Below are positions 21,720-31,769 of a DNA stretch of 64,000 nt, one piece after another. A program made the translations under genes and the position numbers. Within the stretch, counting starts at the first letter, position 1; each line of letters begins with the position of its first letter. The notes beneath the pieces are model-generated. The model did no database searches. It was not told the origin of the DNA and saw only the letters and a list, made by a program, of their open reading frames with translations. The DNA comes from Sipunculus nudus (lineage: Eukaryota; Annelida; Sipuncula; Golfingiida; Sipunculidae): assembly GCA_026874595.1 (NCBI GenBank), contig CM049308.1:70466624-70530623 (forward strand). Reading direction: 5' to 3'.

Positions 21720-22167
21720 TTACAACCATCCATTATCTTCTCTGTGTTTTACTGTAAATTTGATTTCACCAACACAAACATAACAGTTCCGACCGAGCAG
21801 TTTCTCAGAAAAATATTTCTGTATTATATCTTCAGCCTTTTTGTCCACCAATAGTTCATCTGTGTGAAACTCCAGCTCATCAGACGTGAGAGAACAGTTA
21901 TCTCCACCAGACCTTGCAACATGACTCACAACTGTCTCTTTCTGGATGTCCTCACCTTCATGGTAAAATAACTTTACTTCATAGAAAAACGGAGCTGATT
22001 CAAAACAGCACTCATGACAGTCACTACAGGGTCGGTCACAATGTGCTCCTGTTATGGCAAACTGTTTCTTGTTCTGTGTGATAATGTTGCCATAGAAACT
22101 GGTGTCATCTGGCAGAAAACATAGTTGTGCCATCCCCTCAATGGTTTCAGTGTCCATATTTTCTTAT
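21720..22167 (-). CDS. uncharacterised 145-residue cysteine-cluster protein
   Basis: Start ATG at 22157-22155 and stop TAA at 21722-21720; no family was recognised. The frame encodes 145 residues with no signal peptide or membrane segment. Residues 39-51 hold a compact cluster H-C-x3-C-x2-C-H-x-C-C that could bind metal, and a later C-x2-C pair is at 125/128. The rest is acidic and mixed, with a likely helix around residues 105-121 (DKKAEDIIQKYFSEKLL). It looks like a genuine gene: it is the longest coherent single-copy frame outside repeats, composition is protein-like, and a splice acceptor (tttgtttacag, minus strand) lies 10 bp upstream of the ATG with an in-frame stop between, which fixes the start. 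Like SMIM12, the whole coding region sits in one exon behind a 5' UTR intron. The feature starts at the exon edge, 22167. Confidence 0.65.
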
Positions 22168-22788
22168 CTGTAAACAAAACATGGCATCAGCAAGCTAGCT
22201 AATTACAATATGTACCATAAGTTGTATTAACTTAGACTACCTGGCTGGGCTACAAGTTCATGAAAGCTTTATTCTTTGACTGCATTTTGTGAAAAAAAAA
22301 TTTGGGTCTTGAACCATGCCAAAGTGGCTAAAGAGGAGGTCATATCTATGTCTCTTCATAAATCCTGTTGAATTTGACATTACTTCTCCAAGAGGCTTTT
22401 GCAGTGCCATCTACCCGACACTGCAAAAACTAGCAATGATGGAACAGGATTTATGCTAATATATATTATCTAAGTTAATGCAGTTTGACTCGATGATAAC
22501 CAACACTGAAAATAATATTTTCTTTTTTATCTTAAGTAATGAGTGTTTTAAAGGTACAATTTTCTAACGTTAGAACGAAACATCACTGTGAACTAACTGG
22601 TTCTTGGGAACGAGGGGTGAGTGGAGAGGCAGTGAACGGTATAATGTGCCACCTATTGGCCAATTGCATTATTAATTTCACGCGCTTCAGCATGCAGCAG
22701 TTGAGATATACGTCTTGTAGAGTAACTTCGGTTAGTGTAAATGTTCAAAAGAAGTAAATTCCAAGCTGTCGCGCAGCAAACTCACCTG
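22168..22788 (-). other. putative 5' UTR intron of the cysteine-cluster gene
   Basis: On the minus strand a strong donor, CAG|GTGAGT, begins at about 22788. An acceptor ending TTTACAG lies at 22168, directly before the coding exon. This predicts a ~620-bp intron and a non-coding leader exon upstream of 22789, close to the M1 insertion at 22843. No transcript evidence is available here. Confidence 0.45.
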
Positions 22789-22842
22789 AGAAGTAATCAA
22801 ACTTGGTTATGAATGGAGGCACAGGTAAGGAACGGCAATCAT

Positions 22843-23681
22843 TTGCCTTGGTGCAAGGCTGAGAATTACACACCAGGTGACCCGGGCTCCATACTCAGCC
22901 TTGAGTATGTTCTTACGAAATATCGTAGCGTTCCTTCTGATGTATCAGAAGGAAAGAATAATAGAGTAATTAAGAATAAGATGCAGCTTAAACTATGCTC
23001 ACTCTACCTATATATCCTTTATATATCAGTTTCCATACATGTGGAGTCTCCTGTTTATGTTATATATGATATAACAGCATTTTATCATGAAGAGAAGAGC
23101 AGAAGACCATCACTGACACAGCCATGTTGCTGAGGCATGAACTCTGGTCACCCATGACCTGACCTGTGACCTGACCTCTGGTGTACCAGAGTAATTTATT
23201 GCTAATAAATCTATTAAAAAAATCTTATTTCATGAATAATACTTATGAGTAAATGATAATATATGGCTTCAATAAGTCCTTTATAAGTTTATGGCTATAT
23301 CATTAAAGGTTTTAACAAATTTGCCTATGGAAGTTATGGAAACAATATTTACTATAATTTATTTGGAACAATAATCAGAGGACAACTTTTCTCATATCAG
23401 TAAGGTCAAGGACAGGGTCATGTGACAAAAGGTAAACATGACCGCATGGCAGGCTAAAAAAACCACATGAGTTGAAATCTTAACAATTTCCTTATAAGGG
23501 CACTTCTACATAATTTATTTTTACTCCAGAACAGTTTATTAGCCATTATTGGTAAGAAATTTGCTAAATTGCCTCCATTTTCTCTGTTTATTTTGCAAAT
23601 ATCCCAATATACCCCTGCTACACTTTTCCATAAGAGGATCCCCATAACTGAAATCTCATTTCAGTTATGAACCCATAACAA
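22843..23681 (-). mobile_element. MULE-like element M1, copy 2 (inverted)
   Basis: An 839-bp inverted copy of 3015-3856, with perfect 9-bp duplications GGCAATCAT at 22834-22842 and 23682-23690. The end hairpins and internal palindromes are conserved. Independent target duplications show that this is a separate insertion and not part of a segmental inversion. It lies about 50 bp upstream of the predicted leader-exon donor of the cysteine-cluster gene. Confidence 0.85.
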
Positions 23682-23690
23682 GGCAATCAT

Positions 23691-26220
23691 CAGGAATCTC
23701 TTTCATTTGATTTTCTCTAACTCTCGCTCCACAAGCAGGTTGAACGTGCTTTTTCGGTACACTTGAACGAACCCCAGTGAACGTCAAATTGCTACCAGAA
23801 AGGAGTGTATTTTGGAGAATGCATGGAGACTTAGATGTATAAGAGCAACGCACGAATACCAGTGGTACCGGATCGAACCTCAGTTGTTGCATCATTGTGT
23901 GTCTTACAGACCAACAAAATTTGTCAGATGAACTTGGTTGATGGAGGGCCTCTGACATATAATTAATATGTTTGAAAAACTCAGTTGTTTGATTTTAAGG
24001 CTAATTTTTGCAATGGTATGCAAATAATATATTTCCTGTAGGCTACCGGTAGACGTAAACTCTCTGTAAAATTTTACTTAGTTTTAATAATCGACGGGAC
24101 AAACCGTTCTAAATGCTTATTGAAATATAATGATAAAGTACATCAGATTTTTCATCAGAATGTGCCGTGTTCTTGTTTGAAAAAAAAAAATATGACCGTT
24201 CCGTCAGAGAAAAGTGGCTGGCATCCGACTGATCTTTTAGATTGCTTATTAAGTATTAAGTTACTATCCGCTTTCATGCCGATATTTATGTCGGTCAATA
24301 TGCAAAGTTTAGACCTGTAATATTAAAAAAACACTACCATTTCTTGGGATGTTATGACGTCAGATCATACCATGACCAGTTGCATGCGCCTATTAACCCT
24401 ATCAGTACGTCTGTCCGCCCAGGAGGGAGTGCGTTCATTCCCATTCGTGTGTTTGTTTACATGGTAATTCATACAATCAAGAACGGAATCTCATGTAGGT
24501 TTCAGGGGATTTCCGGAACGGTTAATTGAAAAATCAATTAGATTTTGGTGAGGAACCGGCACACGGATCAAGGAATGTCATCAATGAAAATTCACGAATG
24601 TACAGTCGCTTCTGCGCGGAGGACCCTTGGAATTTGCCGAATAAGTGAATGGCAGAGGCTTGTTTTCATTAGAATACAGATTTATGGTTTATATTAATTT
24701 TTAACAGAAAAAAAGAACATCGACAGCCATGTACTTGATCAAATGACATTCCTGTTTATTTGCTTAGGCTGAAATAAACTCGTTTGTTAAGTCTTCATCG
24801 TTATTTTCTTCACATGGTGTAGAGGTTCTCTTTTGTCTGCACACAAGCCAACTTTAATAGCGATGCATTTGGTTGAAGTCTCTCCGGAATAACGAATCTT
24901 GGCAGTTACGTAGCCTTTTTACTTACTATGTACAGGCATGACATAGCGTTTACCTAATAAATTTCGGACAGTTGCTTCATTCGTCGTTGGACAAGGAAAT
25001 CTTTTGTCTAGCAGCCCGTAAAATAATCTTATTTATCTCAGGTTTACTGAAGAGATTTGAACAGCTATAATATAGCTATAATATGAATTTCTATAAGTAT
25101 ATTTTTCGGTGTAATTTGTTACTTTCAGGGTTAATTCGTTATATAACTATTAAATAAATTTAAAGAAGACGTGCGAAGACTTGGAAACTGTCGGTTTCCT
25201 ATATTCACACATGCTGTCTTCGTCGGTTTATTTGACATTACAGTAATGCTGTTGTAAACTTGTTAGATATTTAAGAATCATAAATGTTAACATATTTGTA
25301 TACCATTTGAGACAAGGTCCCTCCTTGTTCCGAAGACTATTGTAGCAGAACATGTTGACGACCTTATTTTAAAAAGGTTGGCGCTTATAACATTGATGCT
25401 GTATCACGATAGACGACAATGGTATATTTAAGCCTAAGCTCTTAGAAGGGATTACAGGGGAAGACAAGAATTACTTTTCTTTTTCTTCTGCTTGTCTTTG
25501 TGATTTTCTGAAACTGACCTTTGGGAAGATTGCAACTGGTATTTATTGTTGACCTTGCCTCCATTTTGAAGGTCATAAACGGGGAGGCTTTCCTTAATAT
25601 CGCAGCCCTACGGTCGATAGATACCTTTCGCAGTCGTGCTGCATGTATACTTTCAGTGGTCAATGACCATCTAGAACGTGTATAGTTCAGACTGAAAGTA
25701 GCCAATTACTACCTATAGGATCTGAGTTTTCCTTTCTTCATGGGTTTTTGTATCTGTTTTACGCAATACAAGGATACAGGGACAAGGTTTATGGTCAAAA
25801 ACCTAATCTAAATGAAGACCACCGGACCGAGAGATATTAAGAAACTTTTAAAATGAACAAGCTGGATGAATTGTACGATCCTCGCTATATTTATGGTCCT
25901 GGTCTAAGCCTTGGTCTGTCCCTTTTTGAGAGAAAAAAACTTCAGACAGTTCATATTCTTCACTGTTGCCATCCCTACTGCAAACATCCCATGCATATTC
26001 ACGCCGTCATTTTTTTTTTGGTTTCATGGAAGACCACGTTGAAGTGTCTCTTCCCAAGAAAATTCTTAGAAGTTGAGACCATAACCTCAGATCTTTTGAT
26101 GTTTCCATATCGTTGAAGCTGTAGCATTTTTAACGCTGTGCATTATTTGTAAATGAAAGCTGACTGAAATCCTGTGGCAAGATTGTGATGACAGGACAAC
26201 CAAGAAGCAAGGTCCAAAAG
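23691..26220. other. non-coding, possible upstream region of the minus-strand gene
   Basis: No recognisable gene. An open frame on the minus strand (23958 down to M1) would, in the sequence before M1 inserted, run on to the leader-exon donor; it may be a leader ORF or chance. Other short frames (25442-25705, 25853-26116) have no recognisable domains. TGACGTCA-like half sites occur near 24355 only as single matches. Confidence 0.4.
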
Positions 26221-26223
26221 TGA

Positions 26224-26517
26224 ATGTGTCTCCGTTTAAAGTCTTCGAATCCTGCACGAGAGTCGAGTCAGTTACTAAATCAGAAGAAAGGCCCGTCCTG
26301 TACTGGTTGCTCAAAAACATTCTCAAATTTTCAATGTATGGCCTATTGGATTTCCTGCATATATTCAGGACATTCAATCTTCGCAGATACAGATATCCTG
26401 AACACAGATAGTTTTGATGATCGCTAGCTGCAAATATTGGAAGACATTCAAATTGGAGACATCACGTCCGAACAGCTGCAAGAGACTGATGAAAAATTTG
26501 GCCCTTTCGTTAATTGA
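26224..26517 (+). pseudogene. possible broken coding remnant, unrecognised
   Basis: A frame from 26224 runs to a TAG at 26425-26427 and continues open for 29 more codons to a TGA at 26515-26517. The first part includes a C-T-G-C-S-K-T-F stretch resembling half of a zinc-finger-like motif. The second part reads as a typical acidic helix (ILEDIQIGDITSEQLQETDE). The composition across the single stop is protein-like, but no family was recognised and no splice sites were assigned. It could also be chance. Confidence 0.25.
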
Positions 26518-26567
26518 TAACTAACCCATGTTTGCTATATATCCCCCCCTAAAATAAAAAAAAAATA

Positions 26568-26985
26568 CTGTGGTTGGCTTTTTATTCGCGAGTCTGAAAT
26601 TGCGCGATTTCTTCATTTTGGACTTTTCTCGAGGATTTCATTTTCGCGATTGCAACAGAAATTATACAATCTAATTGTAGAAGTATTTTAAAGTTGAAAT
26701 GAATCCTACAATATCTCACTCATTTCTGGTTAAGTCAGTAACTTATGACTTGTATCAAAGTCGATATAGCCGCTATGTGTACAACGTGTTTTACAATAAT
26801 GAATGCTTAGATGTATGGACCAGATTCGATATCATGCGCAGATTAGGTTGCCGAGTAGGTTATTTCAAGAGGTCATCTCTCTTATTTGATCGGACATCTT
26901 ATTCCGAAGGGTTTCATATTCGTGATTGTTTACCTTTCGCGAATATCGCAAAATTAAAACCTTGCGAATAAATAGGCAACCACAG
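26568..26985. mobile_element. MITE S1 with 25-bp TIRs, intact copy
   Basis: Inverted ends starting CTGTGGTTGGCT and continuing to TTTATTCGC (26568-26592 against 26961-26985, about 3 mismatches). It is 418 bp long with no coding capacity. A second, diverged copy is split by the RC-A array at 51207-56361. No clear target duplication: the flanks are ...AAAATA and ACAATA.... Superfamily uncertain. Confidence 0.7.
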
Positions 26986-27806
26986 ACAATAAAAACGGGA
27001 AAGTTCTCTTTAAATAAGACCCCCTTACGCTGGGGAACATTGTTAGGGGTGGCGGGGGGGGGGGGGGGGGGGCTCATTTGCCATCTGTAAAGCTTTCTAA
27101 TAATCGGTAGGTCACTTTTCCATGCCGTAACTGGGTTGAGCTTCTCCATGATGGTAACATGCGGCTCTCTTCATGCTCCATTGTTGAACTCTTGAATTCT
27201 TTTTTTTTAATAATACCTAAACTATCTTCCTGTAGGTGAATATACCCATTGGTACAAGGGTCAGGTTTCATGGTTTGCATTCGTGGTCCAACTGACCAAC
27301 ATACCCCGTCCGACTTACCAATACCTATACCCGCTTTTAAAACCATGTGTTTAAGTGCATGTTATTCATCTAAACAGGCAAGTTAAAAGGTCTTCCCTTT
27401 GAAAAAAAAGGCGCGTTCAAAGTTATACTTATTAAAATAGGCCTTATCGCCTATAAGCATGTTGAATTAATACGAAAAATAGCATATCTTTCAAGGCATG
27501 TAAGACATGCAGTATTTCGTTCTCGGGACTTAATATTTCTTTAAAAGCTTATTACTTCAATACTTATTATTATAACATCATGATTTATGTATCATTTTAA
27601 AGTTTTGGAGGTCTACTTTTGAATTATGACTTACAAGGTTACATATTAATTTTATGATAGTACAAATTTGCACAAAACATGAGAAAACATGCTGATTTTT
27701 TTTTTCCAGTTTACATTTTTCACATCATTCTTAGCCCTTTATTCATAAATCTGTAACTTTTCTAAGAGTTAACACCAGAATGAAAGCTGTTGTAATGTGA
27801 CTGTTG
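26986..27806. other. non-coding with G-tract and T1 5' fragment
   Basis: Contains a 19-G tract (27054-27072). A diverged left end of the TTAA-type element T1 lies at about 27436-27540, recognised by 'ggcc...tcgcctataagc...gttgaat...aaaaatagc' matching 21150-21215. No gene was seen. Confidence 0.4.
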
Positions 27807-29060
27807 ATAATTATGGACATGGAAATAATATATACCATGGCCAGTTATGGTTATGTGGCTAGCAGATAACTTTAGCAGATAATGTACAAGTATATTCTTT
27901 TTCACAGTCAAAATTTTACCTGCAGAACTAGAGGCTCAGTGCAGTCCAAAAACTGTGTCTGCATGGTGACGCTAGTATTTTATGTGTGCTGAAATGCTGA
28001 ACTGACAGTGGTGAAATCACCCAGAGTTGAATATGTATGGTGTTCTTTGAGGCTATATTGGTGATAAGAGTCAATAATTTGTATCTCAGTTTGAATGTGA
28101 CCTTATAAAATACCCCAAAAAAATATCAATTTAGTCACTTTTTTCACTATGGCAAATAAATCTGATATTTCAGTAGGCAATTGTTCTAGATATTTTATTA
28201 AGCTCCAAAAACGTCAGATCTTTATTCTACTTAAAATAAGCTTTCAACTGATGATAGATTATGGGATTGCAAAAAAAAACCATAATTATGGACATGGAAA
28301 TAATATATACCATGGCCAGTTATGATTATGTGGCTAGCAGATAACTTTAGCAGATAATGTACAAGTATATTCTTTTTCACAGTCAAAATTTTACCTGCAG
28401 AACTAGAGGCTCAGTGCAGTCCAAAAACTGTGATTGGTGACGCTAGTATTTTATGTATGCATTGTCAGGAATCATTGCCAAATGGGGAGTGAAGCATTTA
28501 GGAATCCTCATTATACAGGATGAATGGGTCCATATTAAACTTTATAAAGGCAAGTGTCCATTGATTCTTTCCCCTTTTTTAATTAATTAATATTAAATAA
28601 TTAATGAGAGCTGCGAATGTTCAAAATTATTTCTGAAAGAAGTAGTCAACATGGATCTTCAATAACAAAAAGTGTCTGACTGAAATGGTTCAATAAGCAG
28701 TGGAAACTCAGCACAGTGTTGTCACGTAGATTCCGTCCTCTCTGCTTATGAGAAATGACCATTTTGACCTTTTTCAAAATGTTATATTTTCAGAAATGAC
28801 CCAGAGTTGAAGAATGTATAGGGTTCTTTTAGGCTATATTGGTGATAAGAGTCAATAATTTGTATCTCAGTTTGAATGTGACCTTATAAAGTACCAAAAA
28901 AAAATTATCAATTTAGTAACTTTTTTCACTATGGCAAATAAATCTGATGTTTCAGTAGGAAATTGTTCTAGATATTTTATTAAGCTCCAAAAACGTCAGA
29001 TCTTTATTCTACTTAAAATAAGCTTTCAACTGATGTATTGATTATGGGATTGCAAAAAAA
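27807..29060 (+). repeat. direct tandem duplication, 476-bp unit
   Basis: 'taattatggacatggaaata' starts at 27807 and again at 28283, and the following sequence repeats almost exactly through a shared 'gattatgggattgcaaaaa' end (28282 and 29058). The second unit carries about 300 extra bp (28458-28800) missing from the first, so the first has a deletion or the second an insertion. No coding signal. Confidence 0.85.
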
Positions 29061-29099
29061 AAAATTCTTGAGTCGCTTGAGAAACAATCGGGAACAGAA

Positions 29100-30148
29100 T
29101 TCTGTGATCTGCCAAAATATTGCCCTGAAATCGTTGGCTTACACCTGTACACGAGTGTTAATAAAGGAGGACCGGGCTCAATCACAGGCGTCAATATAAT
29201 CACAGCGCGTGGGGCTGTGTGCATCGCCACGAGTCAGATGCCCTGACTGACTTGGCCCACAAAATGTAATAAATATTCACGATGGCTCGAACATCGTGTC
29301 TTACGGTTTCTCAGGGACAGGATACACGGGCTCACGCTGCGTGTCATTTCAGCTGAGGCTCTGGACCTATCGTATAGATCTATTGTGACAGGTTCTACAA
29401 TGAATTTAAACTCGGCGCATGGCCCGTAATGTCCATCCAGCAGAGATATATCAGAGGACATGAACATCCATGTATACTAGTATGTATGAGGACTTGTCGC
29501 GCATGTGCAAAAACGTAACTCCGATCACGCGGCCTTGTTATATGGTAAACAGGCGCACGTGGACTGTGTTTACTCACAACGCAGAACCATAACAAGGTGT
29601 CAAACAGCTGTAAATGAGTACGCAGCGAGGCAGCGGAAATCCTACGCTTCTAAAGAAGCAACTGATTTTCGTGCTACCAGCTTTGATCGTTTATGATATA
29701 TTTAGACACCAGATGGCGGTTCGTTGTCCGCTGAACAAAACGTGCATATGATGTGACAAGCAGCCAACCAGATGCCAATAAACGAACACTCGACAGGCAT
29801 TTTGGCTCCGCCCATAGCTGCGCTTCAAGCGCCGTTTGAAGAAAGTTTACGGTCGAATTTTAATTGCTCCCTCTGCATTCTCGCACCATCGACCGATTCG
29901 ATTCTGACAGTATGACTGTGTTAGCTTAGCCATGTATCTGTTGTCTGCAGAACCTAAACCAGGCAGCGAGGTGTGAACGCAGCCTTTGTTGTTACGTTTC
30001 GTTTGAATTATAGCTCACCGGCCGGATATAAAAGAGAAGTACTGAGATTGTGAGCTGGGATGATTTTTGCTACGAAACTCTTGTGTTAACCAAAACTGAG
30101 CTGATAGTGTGAAAGAATAAGCATTATATTGCTCCTGATTTTGTCCAT
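29100..30148. mobile_element. TTAA-target element T1, copy 2, split by R1
   Basis: Matches 21210-21648 in two parts. Part 1 is 29107-29610 ('attgccctgaaa', 'cagcgcgtgg', 'cacgtggactgtgttta', 'ataacaaggt'). Part 2 is 30031-30148 ('gaaagaataagcattatatt', 'tgtccattt'). The interval between is the R1 partial copy. The left TTAA end is missing or too diverged to see; the right end keeps TTTAA. Confidence 0.65.
29617..30030 (-). mobile_element. R1, partial inverted copy nested in T1
   Basis: The minus strand matches R1 from its middle (CCGGCCGGTGAGCT) to its 3' end (GCTGCCTCG...GCGTA). The 5' ~340 bp of R1 is absent. Short AGTAC repeats flank it (near 29617 and 30030); the uninterrupted T1 copy has GGTACT at this point, consistent with a small target duplication. 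Confidence 0.65.
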
Positions 30149-30149
30149 T

Positions 30150-31129
30150 TAAAAAGTCAGGGATAAAAAACACAGTGCTCAATGCTCTCAATTTAAATAA
30201 TGCATTCAAATGCATTTTTAAACTTAAATAAACATAAGCGTTTTACGTTTCTTTCAGCATGTTATTCGGGCGCTGATGAGATCGACAATAAATTACAGCA
30301 TTAAAAAATAGATGTATGCAATCCCCGAGCGATCGGAAGAGAAAAAAAATTGAAATCGATGGTTTGCACTCGGAGGACATGAGTAGGTTCACCCATATAA
30401 TGTTTTACTCAAACATGGATATAGAAATAGATTCTTTAACCCTATCAGCCACTCTCCCTGCGGGGGATGCTTAACAAGCCTTAAGCCTGTAAGTCTTACA
30501 GGTGACCAAGTGCAGCCAACTTCAGGGGCAGTTTGCTACCCATGCACACGTCGATATTTATGTTCCCGTTTTTTTAGTCATGTTTACATGGCCATTTTTA
30601 CTATGACGTCACGAAATTACAGGTTATACCTAATGTATCAGGTGTGTGTGTATTTATCATTATCTATGGGAAGTATTTACACTTACAACCACTCTTTGTG
30701 TATAATTCTCGTAGTTCCTTGTAATTCCTTCGCGAAAAAAATGTCAAATTTCAAAAGATATAGGTGAAAATATGGGAAATTACCCCTTTACGATGTTATT
30801 GGCATGAATCCCGACGGTTCAGAACAAAAAATTGTATTTCCGAGGCGTGGCCACAGAGGAGTTGCGTCACAAACATGAAGTGGTACCACCGTCAGTTACA
30901 ACCGGAATTACGCTAATACTGGTACCAGCTTTCTTTTTTGTATCGATTGCAGGTTTCAAGGACAACTTATTTGTGACATTCCTACCCTAAGGCTATACTT
31001 TGATTTATTTTCCGGCGAATATTTTCATAAAATAACCTAATAATCTTCAAAATATATTTGATCCCCTCTCGTCCTGTCCTACGATTCAGACACTACTGGA
31101 TATTATCCATTATCAGCTATACTGAAAAA
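30150..31129. other. non-coding
   Basis: No gene recognised. One TGACGTCA palindrome (30604-30611), a possible CRE-type site by sequence only. Short open frames lack recognisable content. Confidence 0.4.
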
Positions 31130-31760
31130 CTAGAATATATGGACAGTCGACAAGCGACTACAAGTATCCGCCGAAATACAGACGCATGGATAAAGTGAGG
31201 CATGGAATCCCTCCTAAAATTACAGCTCTCAAAATTTTTGGCATCAGAGCCAAAGTATCCCAAGACTCACGGATGGACGAAACTAAATGAATTATTGTAG
31301 GGGGACCACCAGTCATGTGTACAAGATAATGCCATCCTAGATCTATAAACATGCAAAATGTCAGGCCAATACGTAAAACCACTCCTGGGATAAATGCATT
31401 AATATATTCAACAAATACGTGATTATATGTGGCAACAGCTATCATGTGTACGGCATAGCTATCCAAAATAATGGATATGCCAAATTCAGGCCAATATCGT
31501 GAACCACTCCTGAGATATGAATGATTTTTACCAAAAGCAAACTCACGGATGGACGCCTTGCGAAAATGATTGCAGATGGCGCCATCAGTCTTGCGTACAG
31601 GATGGAGGTATCCATGATCAATGGGCATGCACAATTTCAGTCCAATATTTTTAACCATTGCTGAGATATGTGCTATTATCGTTAGAAAAAGATGTACAAA
31701 TGGACACAATGCGAAAAGGATCGCAGGTGGCGCCACCAATCTTTGTTGAACACGAGTTAA
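31130..31760 (-). mobile_element. RC-B element, inverted, 5'-truncated
   Basis: The minus-strand 3' end is intact: CTAG (31130-31133 inverted) preceded by an AGTCG/CGACT stem and 'ggcggatac'. The core has RC-B repeats with one exact GGTGGCGCCACC (31726-31737). A 203-codon minus-strand frame (31158-31769) lies entirely inside this repeat and consists of internally similar segments; it is not supported as a gene. Confidence 0.6.
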
Positions 31761-31769
31761 CTTACCCAA

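Noticed and set aside
3006-23690. The two M1 copies as ends of one 20-kb transposon or segmental inversion
   Set aside because: Each copy has its own perfect 9-bp duplication with a different sequence, so they are independent insertions.
30604-30611. TGACGTCA as a functional CRE
   Set aside because: A single 8-bp match without promoter context is expected by chance often enough.
31158-31769. 203-codon open frame as a gene
   Set aside because: It lies wholly within an inverted RC-B satellite element, is internally repetitive, and shows no recognisable domain or start context.
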